From contig NZ_JOCX01000001.1 of assembly GCF_000717915.1 (NCBI RefSeq), positions 186,001-250,000 of the forward strand: a DNA stretch of 64,000 nucleotides. The letters run 5' to 3'. Positions within the stretch are counted from its first letter, which is position 1. Each line of letters opens with the position of its first letter. Position numbers and translations under genes: made by a program. Source of the DNA: Streptomyces sp. NRRL S-244. GTDB taxonomy: Bacteria > Actinomycetota > Actinomycetes > Streptomycetales > Streptomycetaceae. The notes below the pieces were generated by a model. The model worked only from the letters and a program-made list of their open reading frames with translations. It was not told the DNA's origin and searched no databases. Below, one piece after another: positions 16,719 through 25,705 of the stretch.

Positions 16719-17987
16719 TCAGGAGAAGAGCCGGCTCCACGTCTGAGCGCCCGGGTACCCGTCCGCGTCGTCCCCCGCCCAGCCCTGGGCCCGCTGGAAG
16801 GCCGCCACGGCACGCCGGTCGCTCTCGCTCCAGGTCGGGCCGGGGCCCTCGCCGTACGAGCCGCCGAAGCCCTTCCTGACCAGCCGTCGGCCGAGCAGCG
16901 TCACGTGCGGACCGCTCCGGCCCGGACCGAAGCGGTCGGCACCCGGGAACGCGGGCGCCGGACCGGCGCCGCTGCCCCCGCCGTCTGCGCGTCCGCCGCC
17001 ACCGATGTCGTTGCCCCGGCCCTCGGTCAGCAGCCGCCAGGTCGCGGCGCCGGGTATGCCGTCCGCGTCCGCCCCCGACCAGCCCTGCGCCTGCTGGAAG
17101 GCCCGGGTGGCCGCCTCGTCGGCCGTGCTCCAGCGCGGGCCGGGCCCGCTGCGGTAGAAGCGCCCGCCGCCGCGGGCGGCGAGCATCGTCCCCAGGCGGG
17201 TGACGTGCGCGTTGTGCGCGCCGGGGCCGAAGTTTCCCGCGCCGGGGAAACCGCTGCCCGACTCGGGGGCGCCGCCGCCTTCCCGTTCCCGCAGGCCCGC
17301 GTAGCGGTAGGGGACGTACGAGCCGGAGTGCGAGAAGTAGGCGTAGGGCACGGTCCGCTCCACCGCTCCCCTCCCCGACGTCATCTCGATCGCCGTGTAC
17401 CGCGTGTGGGCCGAATCCGCCCATCCCCCGAAGAGGACGGCGTGCGATCCGCTCGTCGGGGCGCCCGAGTTGTGGAAGAGCAGCAGGTCGCCGGGGCGCA
17501 GCTCGTCCTTCGAGATGCGCACGCCGTAGGTGTGGAGGTCTCCCGTCCAGTGGCTCGTACCGAGCCCCCAGGCCATGGAGACGAAGCCCGAGCAGTCGGT
17601 CCTGTACCCCTGGTGCCAGCGGCTCTGGCTGTACGGAATGCCCGCATCGACCCAGCTCCTGGCGCGCGCGAGGATCTGCTCGCGCGTGGTCGCCGGGCGG
17701 GATGCGGCCGCTGTACGAACGGTGGCGGTCGCGGTGGCCCCGGTCGGCATCACCTCCGTCCCATGGTGGGCCGGGGCCGCCTGCGCCTGTGCGGCGCCGA
17801 AGCCGGCGACCACGAAACCGGCGACTGCCGTCAGGGCGCCCAGCCGGGTGGCCCGGGTACAGGCCGGCGCCGGTGCAGCGGTGGGCCGCATCGGTTGCCG
17901 ACCCGCGGTGCGGCAGCCGGGGCAGGCGCAGGCGGGGTCGGGGGGCAGTTCACGAAAGGCGGGTACGGGCAGGCCTGTCCGAATCAT
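16719..17987 (-). CDS. Secreted NlpC/P60 endopeptidase with two peptidoglycan-binding repeats
   Basis: A 422-aa cell-wall hydrolase. An unusual N terminus with CACPGC (20-25) precedes a signal/TM segment (about 50-70). The NlpC/P60 domain has Cys132 in TDCSGF and His182 in SHAVLF. Two C-terminal repeats (about 240-310 and 350-422) share F-P-G-A..FGPG...HVTxLG, FxxAQGW and DADGxPGAxTW, as in secreted Streptomyces hydrolases. The ATG is supported by GGAGAG nine bases upstream. An internal Met33 would give a shorter, more conventional signal peptide. Confidence 0.85.
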   Translation of the reverse strand: MIRTGLPVPAFRELPPDPACACPGCRTAGRQPMRPTAAPAPACTRATRLGALTAVAGFVVAGFGAAQAQAAPAHHGTEVMPTGATATATVRTAAASRPATTREQILARARSWVDAGIPYSQSRWHQGYRTDCSGFVSMAWGLGTSHWTGDLHTYGVRISKDELRPGDLLLFHNSGAPTSGSHAVLFGGWADSAHTRYTAIEMTSGRGAVERTVPYAYFSHSGSYVPYRYAGLREREGGGAPESGSGFPGAGNFGPGAHNAHVTRLGTMLAARGGGRFYRSGPGPRWSTADEAATRAFQQAQGWSGADADGIPGAATWRLLTEGRGNDIGGGGRADGGGSGAGPAPAFPGADRFGPGRSGPHVTLLGRRLVRKGFGGSYGEGPGPTWSESDRRAVAAFQRAQGWAGDDADGYPGAQTWSRLFS

Positions 17988-18104
17988 CTGCTGCTCTCTC
18001 CATGGTGATCAACACGGTCTGTGGTGATCTTGGAAGGGAGCGCCGGGCCGATCGTGCACGATCCCCGCCACGGAAGTGAACCGCTGCCCGGAACCGGCAG
18101 AGAG

Positions 18105-19136
18105 CTACGGCTCCCCCGGCCCGCCCCTCAGCGGACCGGCGCCGCGCGCGGCATGGAGGGCGATCGACAGGTCCGTCACCAGCTCGCACCGCTGGCGGTC
18201 GTCGCAGCTGAGGACGTCCCGCTCCAGCAGGCGGTCGACGGTGGAGGTGACGGCCGCGACCACGTCATCGGCGTCGGCCTGCCGCAGCTGCGCGTCCAGG
18301 GCGCGCAGCTGCCAGCCACGCATCGCGGCTGCGATGTCGGGGGCGAATTCGATGTGGAAGGGCTGCACCGAGTACACGTCCAGGCCGACCGCCCGGCACT
18401 CCGCGGCGACCGCGGCGGTGAGCTCCGCCGCCAGCCCGTCGGCGTCGTACGACGGGTAGAGCGCGTCGGGACCGCCCCGGCCGTGGGCCGCCGTGGCCGC
18501 CAGGACCTGGCAGACGGCGGACTCCACCACGGTCCCGAGACAGGCCTCGTGGCTCTCCACCCCGAACACCGCCCGCGCCGTGTCCCGCACCCGCCAGACG
18601 ACCAGCACCACTGCCTGGAAGGCCACGCCGCCGCGGTCGACGCCCCGTATCGCCTCGCTGCGCCAGTGCCGCAGGCGTACGTCGACGGAGTAGCGCAGCG
18701 ACAGCGGGGGGACCCACAGGAGTCCGGTCCGGCGCACGGTCCCCCGGTAGCTGCCGCGGCGGCTGAGCACCACGGCGGAGCCGTCACGTCCCCAGGTCAG
18801 GCCGGCCAGCGCGAGGAACGCACAGACCGCGGCAGCCACCGCAGTGATCGCGCAGATCGGCACGGCGGCCTCCCGCAGGGCAGCCGGTGCCGGCAGCCGG
18901 ACCGGGAACGACAGCTCGTGCCCCGCGATGCGTACGCCTTCCAGTACGGGTACCAGCGCCAGCAGGCAGCCGGCCGTAGCCACCACGGCCACCGCCACGG
19001 CACCCCGGCCGGAGAGCGCCCGGCCCGGGCGCTCGCGCACCTCGGGCAGGCGCGGTGACCTCGGCGCGGGGCCACGGGGCCCCGGCCCCTGCCCCTGCCC
19101 CTGCCCCGGGTGCTCTCGGTACACGCTGTCCGCCAT
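18105..19136 (-). CDS. SPFH/band-7 domain membrane protein
   Basis: A 343-aa protein. A Gly/Gln/Pro-rich N terminus precedes two TM helices (about 44-64 and 90-112), then an SPFH-like domain (about 118-300). That domain includes RRTGLLWVPPLSLRYSVDVRLRHWRSE and a helical tail VGLDVYSVQPFHIEFAPDIAAAM. SPFH proteins scaffold membrane microdomains. The start follows GAGGAG. It is divergent from the ssgA-like gene. Its role here is not determinable. Confidence 0.75.
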   Translation of the reverse strand: MADSVYREHPGQGQGQGPGPRGPAPRSPRLPEVRERPGRALSGRGAVAVAVVATAGCLLALVPVLEGVRIAGHELSFPVRLPAPAALREAAVPICAITAVAAAVCAFLALAGLTWGRDGSAVVLSRRGSYRGTVRRTGLLWVPPLSLRYSVDVRLRHWRSEAIRGVDRGGVAFQAVVLVVWRVRDTARAVFGVESHEACLGTVVESAVCQVLAATAAHGRGGPDALYPSYDADGLAAELTAAVAAECRAVGLDVYSVQPFHIEFAPDIAAAMRGWQLRALDAQLRQADADDVVAAVTSTVDRLLERDVLSCDDRQRCELVTDLSIALHAARGAGPLRGGPGEP

Positions 19137-19309
19137 CTCCTCGGATTCCTCTCGGATGTGTTCGTAAGCTCCGGCCCGCGAACGGCCGCGGCGACGACAG
19201 AGGCCGTGCCGGGGTGGGCGCGGCGGAATTCACGAAGGTGCACGACACGGCGGCTAGCGTCCTTCCGGGATCGCACCCGGCTCACCAACGACTCCCGGAA
19301 ACAGGCACC

Positions 19310-19714
19310 ATGACCAAGAGCATCAGCGCCGACGTCCTCATGCGGCTGGACGGCCTGGACGGCCCGATCACCGTGCGGGCGCGATTCGGCTACCGCACCG
19401 ACCGGCCGTTCGAGGTGGCCGCGTGTTTCTACCAACAGGACGAGTGCCCGAACAGCTGGGTGTTCGCCCGCGAACTGCTGCTGGACGGACGGCACTGCTT
19501 CACGGGCCAGGGGGACATCCGGATATGGCCCATGTGGTACCCGGGCGGACGTCGCGTGTTCTTCAGCCTCGCCTCCGACACGGGCGAGTGCGTGCTGTCC
19601 GCCGACGCCCGCGCGATCGACGCCTGGTGCGAGGCGGTGGAGGCGCTCGTGCCGCGCGGTGCGGAGGAGCTCCACTTCGACATCGACACGCAACTCGAAC
19701 GGTTCCTGGGCTGA
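19310..19714 (+). CDS. SsgA/SsgB-family sporulation and cell-division protein
   Basis: A 134-aa protein with the family pattern throughout: RFGYRTDRPFEVAACFYQ, WVFARELLLDG, G.GDIRIWP and LSLASDTGECVLSADARAIDAWCEAVEALVP-type segments. SsgA-like proteins are found only in sporulating actinomycetes. They localise division and cell-wall remodelling, with SsgB recruiting FtsZ to sporulation septa. This fixes the host group. Which paralogue it is cannot be decided here. Confidence 0.9.
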   Translation: MTKSISADVLMRLDGLDGPITVRARFGYRTDRPFEVAACFYQQDECPNSWVFARELLLDGRHCFTGQGDIRIWPMWYPGGRRVFFSLASDTGECVLSADARAIDAWCEAVEALVPRGAEELHFDIDTQLERFLG

Positions 19715-19715
19715 T

Positions 19716-20507
19716 TCACGGGTACGGCCAGGGGTTGGGTACGCAGGTCGCATCACCCGAGCTGAGGGTCTTGGTCTGCTGCATCATCAACGGGGCGGGC
19801 GCGCCGCTCGCCCCGCACGACGCGTGGTCGTACCCGATGCGGTGGCCGACCTCGTGGTTCACGACCATCTGCCGGTAGCCGGTCATGTCGTCCCCGTACG
19901 TGGGCGAACCCTGTGCCCAGCGGTACGCGTTGATCATCACCCGTTCGGTGTTGTGCGCGTCGCAGGACACCGTCTGCTCGGAGGTGTCCAGACCGGCTCT
20001 GGCGCACCAGGCGTCGACGGTCCCGGGGCTCGCGAGGGTGACGACGAAGTCCGCATCCGGCGAGAACACCCGCTCGAAGACCTGGTCGCCGCCGTTGCCG
20101 CCGCGGGACCAGCTGCGGGGGTCGTTCAGGGTCTCGTGGACGAAGGCGGCGAAGCGCTGCCCGTCGAACCCCAGGGCGGCGAGGCCGTCCTCGACGTCCA
20201 CCCGGTAGCGCAGCCTGCTTCCGCCTTCCCGTACGGGTACGGGCTGGTCCCCGCCCGGCATCGCGGCGAACGCCCCGCTGAGGGCGAGGGCGCGGTCCAG
20301 CGGGGGCCGGCGCGGGCGGCCGTCGTCCACGGGGGCGGCGGGCTCCGGCGGACGGACCGCCTGGACGGCCTGCTGCTCCGTGTCCGGCGAGGGCAAGGGC
20401 GAGGGGGTGGCCGACGAGAGGCACCACCAGGCCGCCACGAGGGACCCGGTGATCCCCAGGAAGTTCCGGAGGCCGGCGCCGCGGCGCCCGTTCCCAGGCC
20501 GTTTCAT
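19716..20507 (-). CDS. DUF3152 secreted zincin-like protein
   Basis: A 263-aa protein. The N-terminal signal/TM segment (about 15-33) is followed by a Pro-rich linker and then the DUF3152 domain. It ends with VNHEVGHRIGYDHASC, an HExGHxxGxxH zinc site with a third His, typical of metzincin-like proteases. The CDAHNTERVMINAYRW segment is also typical of the family. The ATG overlaps the upstream stop (ATGA at 20504-20507). Secreted and probably a protease, though biochemistry for the family is scarce. Confidence 0.85.
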   Translation of the reverse strand: MKRPGNGRRGAGLRNFLGITGSLVAAWWCLSSATPSPLPSPDTEQQAVQAVRPPEPAAPVDDGRPRRPPLDRALALSGAFAAMPGGDQPVPVREGGSRLRYRVDVEDGLAALGFDGQRFAAFVHETLNDPRSWSRGGNGGDQVFERVFSPDADFVVTLASPGTVDAWCARAGLDTSEQTVSCDAHNTERVMINAYRWAQGSPTYGDDMTGYRQMVVNHEVGHRIGYDHASCGASGAPAPLMMQQTKTLSSGDATCVPNPWPYP

Positions 20508-21577
20508 ATGACCGAAGGTCGGGAACCGGGCGCCCTGCCCCGCACGTTGGCCGGCTGTACCGCGGCGTCGATGAGCCTGCGGTAGAGCACGTTGCTGTGC
20601 CGGACCGAGGCCACCGCCTCGTCGTACGCGGCGCCGACCTCCGTGCAGGCGTGCGCGAGACTGCGGACCTGCTGGCCGATCTGGTCGAAGGCCACGACCG
20701 CCTGGGCCTGCTCCCGCCCCAGGTGCCGACGCGCCCGCGGCCTGGACACCAGTCCGCTGTCCAGCTGCCGCATGCCGAGCATGGCCTCGACCGCCTGCTG
20801 GACGGGGGTGACGAGCCGCGGCGGGATGCGGTCGCGAACCCCGGGCGCGTCGGCTGCGAGGGTCAGCGCAGCCGTGATCCCGGACGGGGTGCAACCCGTG
20901 TCGGCCATGGCTTCGAGCCGGCGTTGCAGCACTTGGTGCACGACGCTCTGGACCCGGACGACGCGGTGCAGACCCCGCACCGCGGTCATCGGCCGGGCCC
21001 CCGCGTACTCCAGCAGATGGGACTTCAGCAGGACGGACGCGTTGACCGCGTCGATGCGCGCGGCGGTGGCGAGCAACAGGTCGATCCGACTGGACTCTTC
21101 CGCGTCCGCCCACGTCAGGACGGGCTGGAAGGCCTCTCCGGCCGAGGCGGTGGCGGTGGCGGTGGCGGTGTGGTTGACGACCGCCAACAGCGGCACGGCA
21201 CCGAACCTGACGGTTCCGATGCGCTGGGCCACCGCCGCCCACAGGGCCGCGAACCTGTCGGGAACCCCGTACGGTACGGAGCCGCCCTCCGACACGACCG
21301 AGGGCCAGCCGCAGCTGACGCCGATCGCGGCGAGCCGCAGCGCCACCGGCTCCACCTGCCCCCTGGCGAGCTGGCGGACCCGACGCTCCAGACACGCCAC
21401 ACCAGGTCCGTTCCACCGGTCGGTGGCGATCGACCGCGCGTCGCGCACGTTCGAGGCCTGCATGGTCTCCTGCGCGTACCAGTCCATCGCACGCCACACC
21501 CCGGCGAGCGGACGGTACACGGCCGGTCTCGGAAGCAGGGGGATCCGCGTGGCCGCAGTGGCGGACAGAAATGTCAT
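20504..21577 (-). CDS. Hypothetical protein coupled to the DUF3152 gene
   Basis: A 357-aa protein starting after a clear GGAGG. It is helix-rich and Ala/Arg/Val-rich, with no signal peptide, no clear TM segment and no motif I recognise. A short Thr-Ala alternation (residues about 137-144) is low complexity. It is the first gene of a two-gene operon with translational coupling to the DUF3152 gene. The function is unknown. Confidence 0.6.
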   Translation of the reverse strand: MTFLSATAATRIPLLPRPAVYRPLAGVWRAMDWYAQETMQASNVRDARSIATDRWNGPGVACLERRVRQLARGQVEPVALRLAAIGVSCGWPSVVSEGGSVPYGVPDRFAALWAAVAQRIGTVRFGAVPLLAVVNHTATATATASAGEAFQPVLTWADAEESSRIDLLLATAARIDAVNASVLLKSHLLEYAGARPMTAVRGLHRVVRVQSVVHQVLQRRLEAMADTGCTPSGITAALTLAADAPGVRDRIPPRLVTPVQQAVEAMLGMRQLDSGLVSRPRARRHLGREQAQAVVAFDQIGQQVRSLAHACTEVGAAYDEAVASVRHSNVLYRRLIDAAVQPANVRGRAPGSRPSVI

Positions 21578-21766
21578 CAGGAAGCCTCCAGTAGCTCACT
21601 TCCCGGAGAAGCTACTGGGACAGGTCGGACCAAACGGAAAAATCGGCATCCACTTAAGGGATCCACCCGACGCACGTCGGTGAACTCCCAGCAGCCGGCA
21701 CCACGGGGCACTTCGGATGGCCCCCGCCCGGGGACGGCCCCGGCGATGTGTTGATGTGTCGAGGGC

Positions 21767-22204
21767 TCAGTGCGTTGCCTCGCCTCCAAGGCTTCCGGCA
21801 CTGATGGCGCCCCTCAGAACGTGGGCGATCTCCTCGGGCTTGAGGTCGATGCCGTCAAGTCCCTCGACGGTCAGCGGGATTTCCTCCAGCGCGTACTCGC
21901 CGCGGCCCTCGGCGCTGAACTCGGGACCCGTGCGGTCCTCGAAGGACCAGGTCGCGATGCGGGCGAGGTAGAAGAGCTGACGCTCTTCGTCGGACTCCAC
22001 GGTGTGGAGGAGGCGGACGATGTCGGCTTTCCCCGCGATCTCCTCGTGGATCTCCCTGTGGAGGGCGGCTTCCCGGGACTCGTCGCCGGCTTCGACGCCG
22101 CCGCCAGGGAGGACCCAGTACTCGGGGATGTCGGGCTTGGTGCGGCGGATGACCAGCATCGTGTCGTCAGCGGTGACGAGGACGGCGCGGACTCGTTCGA
22201 TCAT
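21767..22204 (-). CDS. Nudix hydrolase
   Basis: A 145-aa protein. The Nudix box is intact at about residues 36-58: G-G-x-x-x-x-G-x-E then REAALHREIHEE, with the metal-binding Glu pair. Nudix enzymes cleave nucleoside diphosphates linked to another group. The substrate cannot be read from sequence. The ATG at 22202-22204 lies within the degraded MFS remnant, so the gene may once have followed a transporter. Confidence 0.85.
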   Translation of the reverse strand: MIERVRAVLVTADDTMLVIRRTKPDIPEYWVLPGGGVEAGDESREAALHREIHEEIAGKADIVRLLHTVESDEERQLFYLARIATWSFEDRTGPEFSAEGRGEYALEEIPLTVEGLDGIDLKPEEIAHVLRGAISAGSLGGEATH

Positions 22205-22267
22205 TTCGCTCTGTCTCCATGCTCGTTGGCGGTCGCAGTGCAGCAGCCGGCCGCCATTGGCGTCGAA

Positions 22268-22490
22268 CGGCTGCCTAACGATGAACGACGTTCGGGAATG
22301 AGGGCGACACCCATCCAGGCGGCGAGGTAGGCGAAGGCGGCGGTCGGGGAAACGGAGTCCGCAGGAGGCCGGCGATCGTGGTGGCGGCGAGGTTGCCGAG
22401 CGACTGGACGGTGGCGAGCATGCCGAGGGCGGAGCCGCAGGCCCTTCGGCGCGAGGGCCGCGACGGCGGAGTGCTCGGCGGCCTCGACCG
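22268..22490 (-). pseudogene. MFS transporter remnant with two frameshifts
   Basis: Reading leftward, the phrases EAAEHSAVAALAPKGLR, then (after a frame change) GSALGMLATVQSLGNLAATTIAGLL, then (back in the first frame) SPTAAFAYLAAWMGVAL line up as one C-terminal MFS segment: a loop, one TM helix and another. No single frame covers all three. A start and the upstream helices are absent. Confidence 0.6.
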
Positions 22491-22526
22491 TGGGCCTGAC
22501 CGCGACGGTGTGGTCGCGGTTCCGTG

Positions 22527-23189
22527 TCACGTGTTCCGCTGGTCATGGGTGTCCTGGCGGAGCTGGTCCGTGTGCTGGGCCAGGGCGTCAATACGTTCGG
22601 CGAGCTCGGCGTCCTCGGGCCGCAGATGGGCCCGGGTGGCGGTCAGAGGGCGAACGAGACGGGCAGCGTCGTTGTCGGCGAGGGCCAGGTTCAGGTCGCC
22701 GATGGCGCCCTGGGCGTTGGCGGGGAGGCCGGTGAGGGCGGTGACCTGCCCGGCGAGTCGGCGCAGGGCGGCCGCGTTGTCGCGGGCCCAGGCGGTAACG
22801 GTGCGGTCGGCGGCGCGGGTGTCACGGGTGGCCTGGACGCGCTGTTCCCCGGTGGTTCCGGCGGTGCCGGGGCGCAGGCGCAGGTAGCGGCGTTCGGCGG
22901 CCTGCCGACTTGCGACCCCGAGCGGCCCCGCGAGATCGGCCCAGCTCGCCCCGTTCCCGCGGGCGGTTTCGATCAGGCCGCTCTCCCAGCCGGCGAGCTG
23001 CTCACGGATCTCGCGCAGCGTCAGCAGTGCAGCCAGAGCCGGGTGCGGGCCCGAGTCCGGCGCGGGCGGCGAAGCGGCTGTTCTCGCGGAGGGTTGCTGC
23101 GCGTCCTTGACGGCCTGGTTGATGGCCTCCAGTGCCGCGGCGGCAGCCAGGAAGGGGACTGGTGTGGTCGGCTCGGCGGCCTCGTTCAT
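22527..23189 (-). CDS. rheA: RheA-like repressor of the small heat-shock gene
   Basis: A 220-aa regulator. A helix-turn-helix-like segment ARGNGASWADLAGPLGVASRQAAERRYLRL sits at about residues 76-105, with helical regions on both sides. It is transcribed divergently from hsp18 with 129 bp between them, which contain two TGTCATC-N5-GATGAC sites. This matches the Streptomyces albus RheA/hsp18 arrangement, where RheA represses hsp18 and itself and is inactivated by heat. The assignment rests on context, length and operator. Confidence 0.8.
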   Translation of the reverse strand: MNEAAEPTTPVPFLAAAAALEAINQAVKDAQQPSARTAASPPAPDSGPHPALAALLTLREIREQLAGWESGLIETARGNGASWADLAGPLGVASRQAAERRYLRLRPGTAGTTGEQRVQATRDTRAADRTVTAWARDNAAALRRLAGQVTALTGLPANAQGAIGDLNLALADNDAARLVRPLTATRAHLRPEDAELAERIDALAQHTDQLRQDTHDQRNT

Positions 23190-23206
23190 TGCGTTCTCCG
23201 TGACTC

Positions 23207-23225
23207 TGTCATCCTCCAGATGACT
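23207..23225. promoter_or_regulatory. RheA operator, rheA-proximal copy
   Basis: TGTCATC-N5-GATGACT, one mismatch from the perfect inverted repeat known as the RheA site. It lies 18 bp upstream of the rheA start, suiting autoregulation. Confidence 0.75.
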
Positions 23226-23232
23226 CCTTGCT

Positions 23233-23251
23233 TGTCATCGTTTCGATGACA
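23233..23251. promoter_or_regulatory. RheA operator, hsp18-proximal copy
   Basis: A perfect TGTCATC-N5-GATGACA inverted repeat 67 bp upstream of the hsp18 ATG. The start-to-start spacing to the other copy is 26 bp. Confidence 0.85.
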
Positions 23252-23318
23252 TGTTACAACGGGAGCACGTTGAAGCGCATTGGCAGTTCCTGCCTGAACC
23301 AACTGGAGGTGTTTCGCG

Positions 23319-23753
23319 ATGTTGATGCGCACTGACCCGTTCCGCGAGATGGACCGGATCGTTCAGCAGCTCTCTGGTGCGTCGGGCACATGGTCGAAGC
23401 CGTCCGTGATGCCGATGGACGCCTACCGCCAGGGCGACGCGTACGTGATCGCCTTCGACCTCCCCGGCGTGAGCACCGAGGCGATCGACATCGACGTCGA
23501 ACGGAACATGCTCACCGTGAAGGCCGAGCGCCGGCCCGCGGAGAAGTCCGACGGCGTGCAGATGGAGCTCTCCGAACGACCCCTCGGCGTCTTCTCCCGC
23601 CAGATCATGCTGGCCGACACCCTCGACACCGAGCGCATCGAAGCCGACTACGACGCGGGTGTCCTGACCCTGCGGATCCCGATCGCCGAGCGCGCCAAGC
23701 CGCGGAAGATCAGCATCGGCGGCGAGTCCGGCCGCAAGCAGATCTCCGGCTGA
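23319..23753 (+). CDS. hsp18: Small heat-shock protein Hsp18 (Hsp20 family)
   Basis: A 144-aa ATP-independent holdase chaperone that binds unfolding proteins during heat stress. The start follows GGAGG. The alpha-crystallin domain covers about residues 35-130, including MDAYRQGDAYVIAFDLPGV, VERNMLTVKAER, FSRQIML and the closing AGVLTLRIPIAE. The C-terminal PRKISI supplies the I-x-I anchoring motif. It is regulated by the divergent rheA through the twin operators. Two DUF2267 genes follow and may be co-transcribed. Confidence 0.95.
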   Translation: MLMRTDPFREMDRIVQQLSGASGTWSKPSVMPMDAYRQGDAYVIAFDLPGVSTEAIDIDVERNMLTVKAERRPAEKSDGVQMELSERPLGVFSRQIMLADTLDTERIEADYDAGVLTLRIPIAERAKPRKISIGGESGRKQISG

Positions 23754-23852
23754 AGAGCCCGGCACCAGCGGCGGAGGACGGGGAACCGATTCCCCCTCCG
23801 GCACCCCGTCCTCCGCACTCTCGCCCCTTCACCCCCATCCGGAGGTGACGTG

Positions 23853-24248
23853 ATGACGATGAGCCGGGAAGCGTTCCTGGACCACGTCCAGGAACGCGGC
23901 GAGTATCAGACCCGGGAGGAGGCCGAACGGGCAGCCCGCGTCGTCCTGGCCCTGCTGGGCGCACACCTGGTCGGCACCGTACGGGCCGAGCTCGCCGCCC
24001 GGCTCCCCGAGACGTACGCCCTGATCCTCCTCAACCCCCTGCAGGCCGCCGAACCGCTCTCACCTGAACGCTTCATCCGCGCGACTGCGGCCTGGATCGA
24101 AGGCGCCACCGAGAAGACGGCCCTGTGGGACATCGGCGCGGTCCTCTCCACCGTGGCCGCCGCGGCGGGAGACGCCCTCATGCGCGAGGTCCTGCTGCAG
24201 CTCCCGCCCGGCTACGACCTCCTCTTCGGCCACCCCCAGCCCACCTGA
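23853..24248 (+). CDS. DUF2267 protein
   Basis: A 131-aa helical protein with the DUF2267 pattern: FLDHVQERGEYQTREEAERAARVVLALLG, then RLPETY and a C-terminal QLPPGYDLLFG. The ATG follows GGAGG by seven bases; a GTG one codon earlier is the alternative. The gene lies 99 bp after hsp18, and members of this family are often found beside stress genes. The molecular role is unknown. Confidence 0.85.
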   Translation: MTMSREAFLDHVQERGEYQTREEAERAARVVLALLGAHLVGTVRAELAARLPETYALILLNPLQAAEPLSPERFIRATAAWIEGATEKTALWDIGAVLSTVAAAAGDALMREVLLQLPPGYDLLFGHPQPT

Positions 24249-24298
24249 CCGCGGCCGGCATGAACCGAGCCCTCGAAGAGAAAGGCAACCTCAGCACC

Positions 24299-24742
24299 AT
24301 GTACGACCAGCCTCGAGCGAACCCGTCCCTCGCGGCCATGACGTTCGACCAGATGCTGGAACGCGTGCGCTACGAAGGCGCCTATCCCACTCGCGAACGC
24401 GCCGAGGAAGCCGTCCGCTCCGTCCTGGCCGCCCTCGGCCGGCAGATCACAGGGGACGAACGCGTCGACCTCGCGCAGTGCCTGCCCGTCGAGGCCGCCC
24501 TCACCCTGACCGCCCAGATCCCCGACACCGAACAACTCACCGGCTGGGGCTTCGTCAAAGACCTGGCCGCCCGCACCGGGGGCACCCCTGCCACCACGCG
24601 CTGGGACACCGGCGCCGTACTCGCCGTCGTCTCCCGGCTCGCAGGCCCCGACCTCCTCGCCCGAATCCTCCACCGGCTTCCCGGCGGCTACGCACTCCTC
24701 TTCGGCCAGGCAGAACTGCGGCAGCCCCAGCCCGCCGCCTGA
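24299..24742 (+). CDS. DUF2267 protein, second copy
   Basis: A 147-aa paralogue of the preceding gene (FDQMLERVRYEGAYPTRERAEEAVRSVLAALG, ending LHRLPGGYALLFG). An in-frame ATG at 24260 would add 13 residues but has no ribosome site. The tandem duplication downstream of hsp18 suggests a stress-related pair. Confidence 0.8.
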   Translation: MYDQPRANPSLAAMTFDQMLERVRYEGAYPTRERAEEAVRSVLAALGRQITGDERVDLAQCLPVEAALTLTAQIPDTEQLTGWGFVKDLAARTGGTPATTRWDTGAVLAVVSRLAGPDLLARILHRLPGGYALLFGQAELRQPQPAA

Positions 24743-25646
24743 TCCCGCCCGACCCGTTCCCGGACTTCCGCAACGCCTGACCGCAGGGGCGGGCGCCGCT
24801 GTCGGCACACCCCCTACACGAGTGAGGGCGGGTTCTGGTCGTAGTGGCGGGGCAGTGGTCGGAGTGATGACCGCACCGCCGGTGACCACGGTCAGGGACA
24901 TCCGGTTGCTCTGCCCGGACTCCACCAGGGCGGCGACGCTCACGAGCAACGCGTCAGGCTTCGACATGGAAGCCGACTCTGTTCTTCGCCCCACCCTGGC
25001 GGCCCGGCCCCTACGATCCGCCCACTCAGCCCGCCGAGGCGGTGGGACGGCTGGAGGCGGTAGCACCTGCCGGCTGCCCAGCCCGCGGATACAGGGTTGC
25101 GTTCGACCCCGATTACCTCCTCGTCGAACACATGAAAATCTGTGATGGCCACAGTAGACATTCGATTGCTGCATGGCTATGGTTTCTCTCGTAGCCAAGA
25201 TCGAGCAAGGCCCGGAGAGACGAACTGCCGGGCATCAGTTCACGCAGTACGCAGGGCGGTGCGGTGGTGGAGTTCCGAAGCCAGAGCAGACGCAGGACGG
25301 CGACGGGGCTGACGACCGGACCGGGCGGCCCGCAGTGATCAGGGGCTGCCACGAGCAGTACCGCAGTTGACGCAGTGGCAGTTCAGTAAGTGCAGTTCGC
25401 AGTACCAGCAGTACGCAGTCCCCCGTTTGGCAAGTGATCGGTCCAGAGGGAAGAACGGAGGAGTTGACCGCCATCAGGATCGCCCGGGTCGAAGTCTGAG
25501 CCCGGGTACCGCAGGACATCGATAGTGAGGTGGTCTCCGGTCAAGCAACCGCGATCCCCGCGCCCCCGGCCGAGTGCAGGCCAGGCCCGCGGAAACAGAA
25601 GGCCGACGCGGTACTAGGGTCGGCAGATGGTGTAGCAGTTCCTTCG
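24743..25646. other. Gene-free stretch with CAGT-rich low complexity
   Basis: About 900 bp without a convincing gene; the open frames lack ribosome sites and have non-protein composition. Between about 25330 and 25420 the tetramer CAGT occurs about ten times, partly phased as GCAGTA and GCAGTT. Confidence 0.45.
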
Positions 25647-25678
25647 GGGCCCTGGTGCCGTACGGCACCAGGGCCCCT
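25647..25678. terminator. Strong hairpin before the MerR gene
   Basis: A perfect 14-bp inverted repeat with a 4-nt GTAC spacer (32 bp in all, itself fully palindromic) ends 27 bp before the merR-type ATG. It may end upstream transcription, attenuate the leader, or serve as the regulator's operator. Confidence 0.55.
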
Positions 25679-25705
25679 CCACGCGTTCCACGGAGAGAGG
25701 TGCAA

